The translations under genes and the position numbers were made by a program. The notes under the pieces are model-generated. The model did no database searches and had not been told where the DNA came from. It saw only the letters and a program-made list of their open reading frames with translations. Of a stretch of DNA of 64,000 bases, positions 32,096 through 45,549 are shown piece after piece. The DNA is from Toxoplasma gondii ME49 (taxonomy: Eukaryota; Apicomplexa; Conoidasida; Eucoccidiorida; Sarcocystidae): contig NC_031478.1 in the NCBI RefSeq assembly GCF_000006565.2, positions 5,232,212-5,296,211 on the forward strand, written 5' to 3'. Position 1 is the first letter of the stretch. The number at the start of each line of letters is the position of its first letter.

Positions 32096-35080
32096 GCTGA
32101 TGTTAGACGCTAACACGCGACACCATCCCTCTGTTTTGCAAGAAATTCCCGCTCTCGTCGCTCGGATGGTCTCTCAACGCCAGCAGCCACATGGTCGGGG
32201 CGTAATATTATAATGAGACATCGATGCTCAAATAAATATATATATATATTTATATATATATATACGAAGGATATACACGTATGAAGAGACTGAGGAAGTT
32301 TATAAACGGGCGGGATGGCGAGTTGTTTATTTCTGGAAGTCTTTTTTATATGAAAGTCGATGAGCAACGAAAAAAACAGCGCATGCGCCGCGTATATACG
32401 GCCTGAGTTGTCGTTTTTAAGTGCTGTGTGTCTGCTTCCTGTTTTTCACGAGACTCGATTCATTTCCCCTGAGAGGAAGGCGATAATTCATGGAAAATCG
32501 ATGACTTTTTGGACATGCCTTGAGACGCACCGATTTTCTTGTCGAGCGTCGCCGTCATTCTTGTTTCAGCGGCGCAGACAGGCGAAGAGTGCACAAGAAT
32601 CCGCGCACAGCTGCAGAGAGCAAGAAGGACCTGGACAGTCTGCCGTGAGGACTCGGCTTGGTAGTCTGTGGCCTTTCGTCCGAAAGTTTGGTGTGTTTGC
32701 CGCCCGGAAAGAAGGCGCGAAAATGCGCGAGCCAAGCGCGCTGGCGAGGACAGAGACGCCGGCTAGCACTGGATCCGAATCGACTGCGGCGAGGCGTCGT
32801 TTCTTTTTGCAGGGGAGACTGTGTTGAAGGATAATCGCCTTCCGCGAAAGAAGGGAATTCAACTGTGGACACAGAAGAGGCGAGAGAAAGAAGAGCGCGC
32901 AGAAAAAGAGCAGTTTCCGCGAAAAAGAGTCAAAAAACGCGAAGAAACGCCGGCGAGGATGTGTGTCCAGTGTGCAGCTGCGAAAAAGCGCGCACAAGTC
33001 GAACTGCATGCACATGGAACTCTCTTGCGTGTGCCGCAGCGTGAGAGCGGAGCCGCAGAGAAAGTCTCTTTTGTTCGATTGAAGGGGATTTCAAGAGGGC
33101 GGTAATAGGGGATTTGAGGCCTCGGGCAGAAGGGGAGAAAGCAGGTATAACGAGCTGGAGTAATTGCTGCGGAAGTCGCGGGGAACGAAACAGAGACACG
33201 GAAGAAAGTGTGTGTGGACACCCCACGAAGATCGCCACTGGAAAAACATCCGTTTTCTTGAGCACATGCGAGTCACCGGGGGGAGAGACTCACAAGAAGA
33301 AGGGGAAATGTGGAAAGGAGGTGCTTTCTAGAACAAAGGAGCGCTGGGCGACTCGCGCGACGAAAAAAAATGCGGCGCAGACACGGGTAAAGGAGTAGTT
33401 GATGGAGACTGAAAAATCACTCTCGTTCGCGTTACAAGTCGACGTTCAACACAGGAGTACATCGTTCACGTACAAGCAGGGGAGGAATCATCCGAGAGCT
33501 CGAGTTCGTCCACGTCCACAATCCTCCTTTCACCGTTGTAGTTCGTTCCCGAGCAGAGACCCAGACAGTGGAACGCAAACGCAATAGACGCAGGTGCGCC
33601 TGCTTGCGTTTCACCGGACAGAAACAGAGGCGACTCAGACACGGAGGATCAGGTTGACAGGTTTCCTTGCCTCTGTCCATGCGAACACAAGTGAAGATTC
33701 TTCTCGTTGTTGGAGGCGAGGGGACGCGAAGAGTGCAGACAGGTTTCGTCGGTGTACACACGCTTTCCATAGAGATGAGAAACCGTGTAAAAGTTGAAAG
33801 TGTGACACCGCACGATATCGCTGTAGTTTTTGTGCTTGTGTGATGCAGATTTCTCTTTGTACGGAAACATGGCTCTGCATTTTGAGGAAATGCAGGCCGC
33901 GCGCAGTGCCTCGTGAAAAGCCTGTTCCAAGTTTCAGTGTCCCAGAAATCAAAAACGCGCGTTGAGCCAGAGCTCCGTTCCGTCGTTGCTCCCGTTTCAT
34001 GGCCGAAGGTGACTTCGGAGCGCCGCATTCGTTTCACCCTTCTCGAAAATGCGAAACTTCGTTCAAATGAGCGAACTTCACCCGTTCCTCGAGCGGCGCC
34101 AACAGCATCTGGACCCTGAAGTCTCTTTGAGAGAGGCGACTCTGCTCGACTCTAAAAACAAAGACTGTGAGTTGTGAAAGACCAAGACGCTCCCCAGACT
34201 GAGTCGGAGCCCCCTGGAGCTGCAAAGGAGGCGATGTTTGAGGGCGATGTCCAGACGCTGAAGGCACCGGGACACCGAAGCGTCTTAGCAGTTTTGAAGC
34301 CGGGTACCGAAAACTCTAAAGTCTGCATTTTGGAACTCCACATTCCGCTTCTGCAGACACGACGTTGTCTTTCTAACCTCGGCCTATGTACGAAACGACT
34401 TTAAACGCAAAGCGAAGGCAAAGGCAAGGCGCATGTTGAGAGGCCTGGCGGCTCCCTGCGTCCTGTTTCCCGAGACTCAGCCGAGAAGTCTTTGAAAAGG
34501 ACAAAGAGGCGCGGAGAAACGAGTTCCAAAAGCGTTGTGTATACGCGCACAGACACATCACTGTCCATGCAGCGACCACTACTGTCAATTCAGTCTGTTT
34601 TCTGCGTGATTCCTAGGTTTATATAAACTACCTTTTTCTGGGGAACAGCGGTGTCAAGAGATGCGTCGACGTCGGAAAAAACGAGAAACATGTGCACCGT
34701 CATCACTCCAGCCTCCAAGGCTTTCTTGTGAAAAACGAAGTTCGACAACGGCCTCATGCAACACTTGGAGAGATGAAAAAACTCAGAGGCCGAGTTGAAC
34801 TTCCCCTTCTTCGCCGTTGCTGCACTTCGAGAGCCGCGAACGCGAAAGGAGTCGAGAGGCCGAGGGCGGGGAAGAAGTCTTGGGTTTCTTCCACTCACGT
34901 CCCAGAGAAATCCGCATGCATGCATGCAGACGAAAAAAAACAAGACGAAGCACGAGACCACTCGCAAAACAACCCCTACACGAGAGATTGAAAGGCCCAG
35001 TCCCAATCAAATGTCATCGCATTTCCACCCAACATGTGTACCCTTGTGCTCTGTCTCTTCTCACAGACACCAATACACAA

Positions 35081-35122
35081 GTATATATATATATACATAT
35101 ATATATATACATATATATATAC

Positions 35123-35177
<55 letters not shown>

Positions 35178-35178
35178 A
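35081..35178. repeat. (TA)n/ACATATAT compound microsatellite
   Basis: Nearly 100 bp of TATATA runs separated by regularly placed TACA units; a further TA run ends at 35219, only about 45 bp before the RPA1 stop. Confidence 0.9.
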
Positions 35179-35264
35179 ATGTGAATATTAAAAAATATGT
35201 AGATATATATATATATATCTGCGCCTTTGTTCTTTGGCCATGATGCTTTCGAGAGAGCGGCATC

Positions 35265-35689
35265 TCAAGGTAAAGGAATGTTTAAATGGTGGAAAGCAGT
35301 TCGAACGAAGTCGAGACGGTGCTGCGTTTGTTCGCCGACTCTGCGAAACAGAGGCGCTGCAGCCACCACTCTCTGTTTGATCGATACTTCATCCATCCAC
35401 GAGTCGTACTTCGAGCAAATCCGGAAGATCCACTCCTGCGCGAAAACGATGGCAAGCGAACACAACTCCTTTCAATGCGCTACACCGGTGTGCATGCACG
35501 CCTCGTTTCGCACCACAGAGCTGTTCCAGAGAGACAGGACATGCCGGACGCCACTCACTGAAAAACAGACAACCGCACCGCCTCTTCGTTTCCACCCTCC
35601 AACAGACGTCGTTGGCACAAGCATTTAAACAGATACACACACACATATATATCTATTATATCTACATACAGGTACGTATGCATATAGAA

Positions 35690-35722
<33 letters not shown>

Positions 35723-36964
35723 TATGTATGTATATATGTGTATGTATATACGTAAATATATATGTTTGACGGTACACGCATGTGAACTTTTTTCTTTGCA
35801 GACACATCTACAAACGAGTAAATCTGCATGAACATCGGGATAGAAAAAAGACGTACCTCGAGATTCGCGTCAGCGAAAATGTCTTGGAAGGAGCGTCCCT
35901 GTTCGTCAAGAGCTCTGTGTTCTGCGAGAAGAAGCACAGTTTCAGCTTTTGTGTTGGCCATGAATTCTTCAGCTTTTTCTCCGATGCAGCTGCAGCGAAG
36001 AGACCCCGTCAAATCCATCAAAGACAAATTCAACATGTACGTGTGATTCGGTTGCTCGCACTGCTTTCGACAACTCGGGCACTGCCAGCACCGTGGCATC
36101 TCCTCGTTCATCTTCTTTCTGCAATCCGGACAGGCTCTGCAAAGAACAGCGAACATCGCTCCACAGGTCCCAGCTTCCAGTTCAAGTCGACGACACACAT
36201 ACACACATAAAACTATATATACATATATATATATGTATATGTATTGGTATAGCGCATGTCTGTAGACAAAGTGAACCTGTGCAGAGAGCCTTACGATTCA
36301 CTGTTTATTTCGTCACCTACACAGACTTGCGAAGACAGTTGTGCTACGGCATATACACGGGCACAAACCTACACATACACATTTATAAATGTATATATAC
36401 ATGTATATATACGTATATATATATATATATACATACTTTTACGTGTAGATAGATGCAGACCAGTAGAGATTTATACACGAACAAAAAGGCCGAAGTTGCC
36501 TGCTTTTTTGATTGAACACAAAGCGATCGTCGAGAACATGCATGGTAGGCACCAGAGGCGATTCTTTAGAAGACTCATCTCTGACGGAGACTTTTTTTCT
36601 TACGGCCATGAAAATCGGTCGTCCCCGATGCGTTCCAGGAGGGCACAGGAAGTCGCGTAGACGCCTTTGTCCGACACTGAGAAGGAACAGACAGAAACCT
36701 CTTCTTTTTGACTTTTTCGGAAGCATGCGACACAGGAAAGAAGAGCAACTCTTTCGCTATTCTCTCGAGTGCTCGGCAGCAGCTCCGTTTCAGTCGTCTC
36801 ACCCACATGACACACACACACCTCTAAAAGTGCACAGGGAGAAACTCGTAGAAATCACCAAGGTACACAAATCCATCTCAACATAGAGATAATATATATA
36901 TATCTATATATATATATATATGGGTACAGATATAGTTACATACACTCACCTTCAGCTTGAATAT

Positions 36965-37011
<47 letters not shown>

Positions 37012-40000
37012 TCACTGGTACACTGAGAGAGTCAGAAAAGCGTCGTTGTGTGAAAAACGTCGCTGTGTGCGTTCCTCGGAATGCAGACACAGAAACTGAC
37101 TGGGTGGCCACCGTGTACTGGATTGCATGCGCCACAGTGAGGCAGGAAAGGAGACTTACGAACAGCAGCTTCAGCCTGTGCCGCCTCCTGTGCAACTTGT
37201 TCGAGCGATTTTAGGATTTCTTTGCGCCCAACGGCCAACCCCCCGCCAGAAAGGGACGCGAAGCTCCCGCGTCGACTTCCCTCCTGAAAAACAGTCAACA
37301 GCCGGAGATGTTCGAGAGAAAAAACTGAAGAAGATCCGCACCGACGCACCCATTTACAAGCCTACGCCGGACAACCTATAAAAAAAACAAGGAACTACCT
37401 AACCCACTGGATCGCTTTCTGTCTGAGTCTCTGTGCCTATCAGTCTTCCTGCTTCCATGCACCTCTCTTGGTTCCTCTCTCCACCTGCACCTTCTTGCCG
37501 ATCTTCCTGCAACGCCTAGACGTCTCCGTCTCTCTGTTTCACTCCACATGTACAGACGCCGCGACCTCTGTCTCCACACATCCGCAGCAGCAGCGTCTTT
37601 GCGTCTTTCTACGTATCACTGTACTCCTCTCGAAATGCACACCGTGTGTGTCTTTCAAGTCTTTAACGTCCAGATGCAATCGTTTGCGACTCGTACGCAA
37701 GGAGCACCCAGATAAACCTGTTTTCGCCTACTTGGTTCCACCAGTCTTGAACCTCCGCGGCTCTGTTGCCGTCGGGGAAGAGTTCGACGCGTGTGTTTCC
37801 CTGCGAATCGAGTTTCCTCCCATTCCAGTCGCCGACTTTCACCGCTGCGGAAAAAGAAATGGATTTTTGAAGAGACGATGACAACCACGGTACAGGACGA
37901 ACCTCAAAAGCAGGCATCTCTGCACTCGTTTTTTCTTGAACCGGATAGTCTAACCGGCAAGTCTGCATTGGAGAACGTGGACTGAAACCGGATTCACCCT
38001 TCTTTCCTTGATCCTGACACACAGAGCAACATGTGCCTGAGACGACGGCTGACACAGCAGCTGGCAAGGTGAGATTGACTGTTCTGCTTGTGTGAAAAGG
38101 CATGGGCGCTGCGTCTGGACGTTCGTCGATGCATGCGCAGGCCCTGTGGTGGACGTACATTTGAGGAGAACAAGCGGCTTCTGACAAAGTTGCTCCTCTG
38201 GAAGAGTCTCCGTTTTCTCTCCCCAGAGAGTAAGGACCAGAGACCGACCTCCCTCGTCGACGAGAAAAACGTCACGCTTCGGCTTCTGCTGCCCCGTTGA
38301 CTGCATGCAAACACAGGCGCAGACATCCCGAGGACTGAGTAAAACGACATACCCGATTGGGGAAGAGACAAAGGTACACGAAATAGACTGAAACATAAAT
38401 AAATAAATAAAGAAATAAATATACATATATTTATATATATATATATACATACATAAGCTAACATGTGGCTATGGGTTTGTAGGCACCTCTAGAGCGATCT
38501 CCACCGACGTCTCTTCCTCTCTACAGAAAAATTCGTACATACAGACCTATACAAATACGTAGAGATATATACATAAGTATCTATATCTCTCTGTCTACCT
38601 CTCTCTCTGTATGAATATATATATATATATATATATATTTATCTACGGATATTTTTGTGTGAATGACTGGAGGGATTCCTTGTGGTTTTCTTCTCTTCTT
38701 TTTAACTGCGCGGATTGCCGTACTTTGATGGTGATGGACTGAATAGGCCTATAATCGTGAACAATCGCAATCAGGCTGACTGTCGAATTCACTTCCTTCT
38801 CTTCAATTCCGCGGATGTCCACCAGATCCGCTCTGAACACAACAACTCACAGACAGATCCACTCCTGCGCACACATTTACATATGTAGACACAAACAGCT
38901 ACATTTATGTGGTGTACTCATTGATCTACATACCTCCGCAGATACAGTTGTTTACATATAGATATATATATATATATATATACATATAGCTACACACATC
39001 TACATACACAAATATCTATACACACATAGATATAAACATATAATATATATATATATATATATAGGACTAGGAGAGATTATCTTAAGCTGCGAGAGCTGTC
39101 AGCAAGACCTGAGAAAGACGGATCAGAGAGTTGTCATGTGCATGACATCCCTGATAAAAACAAATATCTATAAATATATATATATATATATATAAATATA
39201 TTATATACATGCAGACAAAGGACGGACAAATTTCGAAGAAAATACCTGGAAATGGAGGGAATATCGGCGCCTGATTCTGCCTCTACAATTGAAGATTTTT
39301 CATCGAAAGTTAGTTCGTAGTCGTGACGCGTGTGATTGAAGCGAGGGTTCTTGGGCTTCACGGATCCTCCGCGGAAATAGTAAACCTCAAAAGAAAAGAT
39401 TTCGCACGCATGCTCACAAATTGTGGGGGACGCGCATGTACAGCGCAAACGGAAGAGACTGGCAACGACATGCAAACGTCAGAAATCACTTTGAAGCGAA
39501 GGGATCCTCCAAACGCACAAAAAGATGTCCCCCCATAATATACCTTCTCATACACATGCATGCATAGGTGCATATATGTATATAGGTATCGACACAGATA
39601 CTTCTATATATGTCTTCTTGTATACAGACATCGCATACACGCAGAAACACAAACAGATGCATGCACGTTCATGCGTAGTTATGTAGGCAGAGACAAACAG
39701 AGAGAGATTGAGGGGAGTAGCAGAATGCCTCGGTAAAGCCCCAGAGATATGTGTGTCAAACAGAGTGAAGAATGGAGATTTCATTGCGACTCTCCTCAAG
39801 AGAAAAAACCTTACCTTTCCCTCTTGGAGAATATTGTACCACTTGTCGACTGCAGCGTTGAAGAACGTCGCTCGAATTTCTCCCTGCATGCAATGAAGAC
39901 TCGAGGTAATTCCCAACGAAAGTCCGAAAAACGGAACCCGGTTTGGCCTTTCTTGTCGAAAAGGAAAACGCTAGGTGAACTCGTTTATCTGACGGAAGAG

Positions 40001-43000
40001 GCCGCGAATTCTTGAGTGAATTTCATTGTTTTTCTTCCAACTGAATTCCGGCGTTTTTTCTTCATGACTTTTGGCGCAGAAACGCCGGTTCCCCCGTCCC
40101 CTCCTTGCAACGCTTTGACTCGCCATGTTTTTAGATTCGCTTCCCCGCAGACTCTCGAAAGCCTCATCACAAAGATCTGCGCTCTCTGCCGGCTGCGAGA
40201 AAACAAATCTCTTCTTCTGACCGACAGCTGCAGTGTCTCTCCACCATCTCTGGTATGCTAAAGAGCGAACACGAAGAAGAGAGAAGAGAGAAAAAGAGGC
40301 GATAACATTCTGGCGAAGGGGAAGGGCGAAGGGGAGTCGAACAGGAGAGAGGAAACGAAAGGAAAAAAGAGAAGAAAAGAAACGAAAAGAAAAGTGAAGA
40401 GAAGAAGACAGACAAATCAGGAACGTACGTCTTTGTCTTTCAACTCAACATTGAAGAGCTGACCGGGTCCCCGAGCGCCGTTATACTTTCGAATGTCTCC
40501 TCTGAGAAAAAACAACACGGCATGCGTCACTCTGAATCGATTCAACTGCACAACTTGCGGAGGAGCAGACCCGAGCGGCTCACACAAACGCGTTCTGCAG
40601 TGTATGTACACCCGAACCTCAGTGGGCGAATGCGCATCCCTCAACGTCACTGTGGTGCAGACAACGAGCAAGAAAAGAGAACAGCACGCAAACAGAAGGA
40701 AACGAAGACACAGAGGAAGAGGGAGATCGACAGAAAGACGACGGGACGGGGAGACAGAGAGAAATGAAAGACAGAGAGATATGCATATAGGAAATGAAGA
40801 AAAACATCGATGCTGTTTGCCTCTGATTCTCCACCTTTGTGCTTCCTTACTTGACATCGACGCGAGCTCTGATTGTCCATTTAGCGACATACGCCGTCAA
40901 ATCTTTGAGAGGAATGAAACTTTCTGCCCCCATCGGACGCAGTCCGTGCTGTCCCTGCTGTGGCTGTCCTGTTGCTGGATAGGGTGTACCTACACCGTAG
41001 AGAAGGCAAGAGAAAACACGCACAAATCTGCAAGAGCGAAACAACCCCTCTAGTGACGATGAGTTTCTTCTTTCCCCGAATTCCGACAGCTCCCCATCTT
41101 CTTCATCTTGCTGCCTCCTTCCCTTTGCACTGAAAAAGCCTTCCTTCCTCCAGCCTCTGTTTCGCGTGTTTCTTCTCTTTGCGAATCGCACCTTCTTCGC
41201 TCTCTTAGTCTCCCCTTTCCTCTGTCTTTGTCTCCCTTATCTCCTGTCTTCCTCTGTCTCTCGCTCTCTCTTCCCTCGCCTGTATAGTCTCTCTCCCTTC
41301 TCCCTCTTGATTCTCTTTCCTTTCTCTTCCTCTCGTTTCCTACTTCTGTGGCTGCCACTGCTTTGGTGTCTCTGCGGTCCCGCTGGAGCTTGCAGATCGT
41401 CGGCGCCTCTGCTCTGCTGTCCGTACAGCTGGTGCCCGGCCGGAGGCACTGCGGGCGCCTGTCGGGTGTCTGTACACCTCGGCTCTTGGCCGGGAAACTG
41501 CCGCAGTTCCCCTCTTACTGCGGCCGCTGCTTCCGGCTCGCCTGTTGCTTGTCGAAATGGTGCATTGCGAACAGATTCATCTCGAGAGAAAGCGCGAGGA
41601 GGATGAGAAGAAGGAGGATACGAAGAAGACGCATGATGAGAAGAAGGGTGAGGAGCAGAAGAAGAAGGATAAGACGGAGGCGGATGAGATGAAGGGTGAG
41701 GAGCAGAAGAAGAAGGATACGAAGGAGGCGGATGAGATGAAGGGTGAGGAGCAGAAGAAGAAGGATACGAAGGAGGCGGATGAGATGAAGGGTGAGGAGC
41801 AGAAGAAGAAGGATAAGACGGAGGCGGATGAGATGAAGGGTGAGGAGCAGAAGAAGGATAAGAAGGAGGAGGATAAGAAGGAGGAGAAGAGGACGGCGGT
41901 GCTGTGTGTCCGCCTTCTGGGAGGGAAGGAAAGACTACCTACAAGGAGAGAGAAGAGGCAAAAAGACGCGACAAGTTTTGAGAACGGAACAAGCGTTGGG
42001 AACTGCCCAAGTCGAAACACATGTTCCGGCGTATAGACACCCGAGGTCTACGAGAGCTAGACGGAGGCGCCGCGAGGGTCGAGAGAAAAAAGCTTTCAGG
42101 CGACACAGAGGATGTCCGGACTGGAAACAGATGGACGAAAGCAGATAGAGGAGAGGAGGGAGGAGTGAAACAGAGCGAATCCGGGAGGGAGAACCGCGAG
42201 AAGAAAGAAGCGAGCGAATGTCGAGGAGGACGAAGAGACAGAGAAGAGGCCGGAGAGAAAGGGAGGAGAGAAAAGAAAGACGAGAGGAAGCAAGGCACAG
42301 CAGGTGTCGGCGAGAAGAGAGATCAAGGTCGTCTGAGCGAAGGCATTGTTCTGCAGAGGACTCACAAGAGTTTCTGGACATCGTTTTCGAGAGAAATCGA
42401 GGAAGACTGAAAGACGAGAACCGATCGAATTCCTCTTCAAATTTTCCATAGGAAATTAAATTTATGAATTACAAGTTTCTCAGGACGATTCGTAAGTTCC
42501 CAGTTTTAAAAGCGGGTTTCAAACAGTCTGAAGGTTTCATGTGGTGACTATTTTTTGATTAAAATTCGTCTGGAAAGCTTTGCAGACTCGCACCTCTGGG
42601 CGCCTTTGGGTCTGCAGCCGCTCGGCCAGGGCTTGGCAATTTTGAGAGATTACTTGGAAAGCTCGGGCAAGGATGATGTGCTTTCCTCTGGAAGAAACAG
42701 AACATCACTCCAGCAACTGCTCTCCAGAAGAAGCGAAACAAAGGAAAAACAAGCAGCGAACGAGGTGCACACAAAACGTCTGTCTACGTCTGCACCGATG
42801 TACGCAGTCTCTACGTTCACATGAAGAGAGACAGGGAGAGAGGAAGGGATAGAGATATATGGAAGAGAAAAAGAGAGAGGTGGAAAGGACACATAGCGGT
42901 AGACACAGAGAGAAAAAAGGAGCGAGGGATGCGAAGAAAGAGCAACAGAAACATGCAGACGGAGGGAGAAACAAAGGCGAAGAAAGAGAGACAGCGGACA

Positions 43001-43213
43001 GAGAAAAAGGAACATATGCATGCGCACGACATGTCTTGTCCTTCCTACATTTAGTTCTAGTGGAAAACAGATTCTCTCCAGAAACGAACGGAGAGACTAC
43101 CTCCAACACAGGATGCCTTCACTGATAAACACGTACATAAATATGTACACAAGTACATATTTACATGCATCCAAAATATGTACATGCATACGAATACGTC
43201 TGTAGGGCTGTTG

Positions 43214-43259
<46 letters not shown>

Positions 43260-44282
43260 GGAGGTGGATGACTTTGCATTATATGAGAAAGGCATTGAAA
43301 CAACCGACCGTGGAGTTCGCGTGATGCTAATATTTCCAAGGCGAACGATGCAGCCGGAGAGGGCAAGAGCCGCCGCATTTAAATCTTCTTCCGTCGGCGG
43401 GTCTGAGGAACCTGGCGGGAGAGGCGGCAGTTGAGTGGACGCAATTCGACACCAACTGACTCCATCAGACACAGTTATGCTGAAAACACACAAATACACA
43501 AAAACTTCAAACAATGGCGGAACCATGTTTATTTAGAAAGAAACGTTCGACAGTGTAGTGAATGCAGTCGTTCCATGCACACATTCATACACAAATACAT
43601 ACAAATATATATATATATATATCAATTTAGATTTATACATCATCTAGATGGATATACGTAAATGCAGCTATACAAATATGTACAGTAGTAGAAAGCACCT
43701 GCAAATGTAGTGAACGCTGTGACTTCATGTATGCATATATATATATATATATATATATGCACCTATGAATACGTGTGTAGGCGCATACAAACAAATTTGT
43801 ACGCATTGTCTAGAGACACACACGCACGCATGCGTTTTATGAATGTGCGTTCACAGGTGAATGATTTCTGACATGGTTTTCTTTTTTGCATGGAGAGCAG
43901 CGAGGCAGAGGAGACAAGGTTCTAGAGGGTCAGCGAGTTGCAGGAGCTCTTGAGCAGACGGGCAGGCGCCGCCTTTCTGCTGCTGCAGCGCGAACGCTGC
44001 GTCGGCGAATTTTACGAGGAACGCGAAGGAAATCTCCGGAGGGAAGTCGGGGGGAGGCTGCTCCGAAGAAGTCTCTGGACGGTGCTCCGAAGAACCGGCA
44101 GACGGATGAGCGGAAGAAGGAGGTCGACTGTACGAAGACGGCCCGTGGAAGAGTTGGTAGGACGAGTGATCATTGTAGGCTGGAGGACGCGCGCTGTGGG
44201 GAGGAGCGTTTTCTCGAGATGAGAACGAAGAGTTGACTTCGCTGCATTCCGCAGTGCCGTGGTAGGGGGGGAGAGGCGGCAT
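35265..44282 (-). CDS. RPA1: Replication protein A large subunit (RPA70)
   Basis: About 15 exons over 9 kb. Firm exons in transcript order: 43855-44282, 43479 leftwards, 40851-40989, 40429-40501, 39815-39883, 39246-39385, 38724-38832, 38159-38300, 37732-37844, 37160-37283, 36604-36676, 35857-36136 and 35265-35435, all phase-consistent. The product has a Pro/Ser/Gln-rich N-terminus, an RPA70N OB fold (ITVSDGVSW...CIVRLGNI), a Gln/Gly/Pro linker (about 41344-41577), DBD-A ([39 protein letters not shown]), DBD-B ([35 protein letters not shown]) and DBD-C with a zinc knuckle (PACPDCRKK...CWQCPSC) and a C-terminal helix that joins the RPA trimer. RPA coats single-stranded DNA in replication and repair. 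Unsure parts: the end of exon 2, the exon near 42560-42740, and the left edge of the linker exon. Confidence 0.92.
36972..37010. repeat. (TA)n microsatellite in RPA1 intron
   Basis: 39 bp of uninterrupted TA, the purest run in the window; lies between RPA1 exons 36604-36676 and 37160-37283. Confidence 0.95.
40599..40612. repeat. Dispersed palindrome in RPA1 intron
   Basis: AGTGTATGTACACC, about 100 bp upstream (in transcript sense) of the 40429-40501 exon. Confidence 0.75.
40983..40996. repeat. Dispersed palindrome at an RPA1 splice acceptor
   Basis: GGTGTACCTACACC. On the minus strand it reads GGTGTAG|GTACACC, and the TAG is the proposed acceptor of RPA1 exon 40851-40989. Confidence 0.75.
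41465..41478. repeat. Dispersed palindrome in/at RPA1 linker exon
   Basis: GGTGTCTGTACACC. Its minus-strand form GGTGTACAG|ACACC offers a splice acceptor for the linker exon; the reading frame is also open through it. Confidence 0.75.
41635..41871. repeat. 48-bp minisatellite, about five copies
   Basis: Unit starts GATGAGATGAAGGGTGAGGA and is 48 bp long. Copies at 41683-41730, 41731-41778 and 41779-41826 are nearly identical (differences in GATACGAAG/GATAAGACG), flanked by partial copies. A multiple-of-three unit keeps several frames open. It sits in an RPA1 intron, where its minus strand is a long pyrimidine tract just before the linker exon. Confidence 0.9.
43217..43260. repeat. (TA)n microsatellite in RPA1 intron
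   Basis: TA run with one ACA break, beyond the open end of RPA1 exon 2; the exon's translated frame runs into it, so the true donor must lie before it. Confidence 0.9.
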
Positions 44283-45535
44283 GGTGGCCTGGGCGAAGAG
44301 ACGCGAAACTTTCCTTCACACAGCGACTCCGAGAAGGCGAAAAAAGAAGGCAGAGAAACGTATATTCCTCGGAACCTGAGCCTGATGAGCATTGTTCGCT
44401 GCCGGAGCAGTCGCAGTGCTGGAGAAAGGTATCTTGCCTAACTCCGAAACGACTCTTGACACCAAAAAAGGGAGGAACCGGGTTTCTTCCTATACGAATA
44501 GCGAAGGGAGACAAAGAGGAGACAAAGAGAAGGAAGGAGATGGAAGATATCGTTGGCAGGCTCCGAAAGGAAAGGAGAAAAAACGTGGAGATGTCCTCCA
44601 AGAAGAGGCGATTTTTCCGAAAAAAGATCGTTTCTTGCAGCCGCTGACAAAGCGAACAGAGCGGGACTGTCTCGGATGTCTCGACAGAGATGAAGAGATG
44701 GACGCCTAACTCTTTCTCCACTTTCCAGCTCGGCCAGAGAAACGCCCACGTGTGTGTCTTTTTAAAAGCATTTTTAATTCACACTTTCTGATCTTTCTTC
44801 AACATTTTTCAACAAGAAGCGATGCAGTGAAGTCGCCGCGTCGAAGACTCACTGGACCTCGACAGACTCCGCGTCGCGAAGGGTCTTTCTCTCCTTCTCT
44901 CCCCTTCCTGCCTCGTTTGTCCTTTTCTTTCTTCACTCCTCCTCTCCTTTCCTCTTCTTCTGTTCTCGCGATTTTCTTTCTCGTTTGCCTCGATCTCTCT
45001 CGGGGATCTGTCAAGAAACGCCCTGCTTTGCCACGGTTGGTGGAGACACAAGCAGCCGGCGCTGGAGGAGGGAGGGATGCGCCGGGGTATCAGCAAGGTG
45101 AAACTTGCAGGCAGTGAAGCAGGAAAAATTGGAGAAGCCAGCGGCAACGGCCAGAAGAAAGGAGGAAAAGAAGAAAGAAAAGAAAAACGAGCTCGGAAAG
45201 TGACAACGCCCAAGACAACTCGCCGACTTCTAGATGGGTACCACGCGCACTGGCACCGCGTGATGAGAGCACGCGCATGCGCGACTTTCTCTGGAAGATG
45301 TCGAAAAAAGGACGGAGGCAGCGAGGAAGGAGGGAAACGAAAAAGCCTTCTCTAAAGAAACAAAATGCCTCTTTCCACCTCTCTTTGCCGTGCGGTCGAA
45401 GACCGAGGAAAGGATGCACTTCGAAATCTGGAAATCAAACGCCCTCCGTAGAAAGACCAAAGTGTGCAAGGTTGTCGCTCTTGCATTCAGCAAAGAAGGG
45501 GAAAAACAAAAGAAACACACACGGACAAACCCCCA

Positions 45536-45549
45536 GGTGTACATACACC
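45536..45549. repeat. Dispersed palindrome
   Basis: GGTGTACATACACC, same variant as the copy at 2010. Confidence 0.8.

Larger units (their letters stand above)
31906..35264. other. Interval between P5CR and RPA1
   Basis: 3.4 kb upstream of P5CR and downstream of RPA1, both on minus. It holds several (TA)n tracts, TGCATGCA octamers (33005, 34917, 34921) and no supported coding region. Confidence 0.45.

Noticed and set aside
34995..35243. Short ORFs rich in Tyr/Ile/His across TA tracts
   Set aside because: They are translations of (TA)n and ACATAT repeats; the same applies to similar ORFs across 43.1-43.6, 46-47, 50, 52.5-54.3 and 62-63 kb.
41545..42036. Plus-strand Lys/Glu-rich repeat ORF as a gene
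   Set aside because: Lies antisense within RPA1, is built by the 48-bp minisatellite, and has no recognisable ends or partner exons; kept as a finding rather than a CDS.
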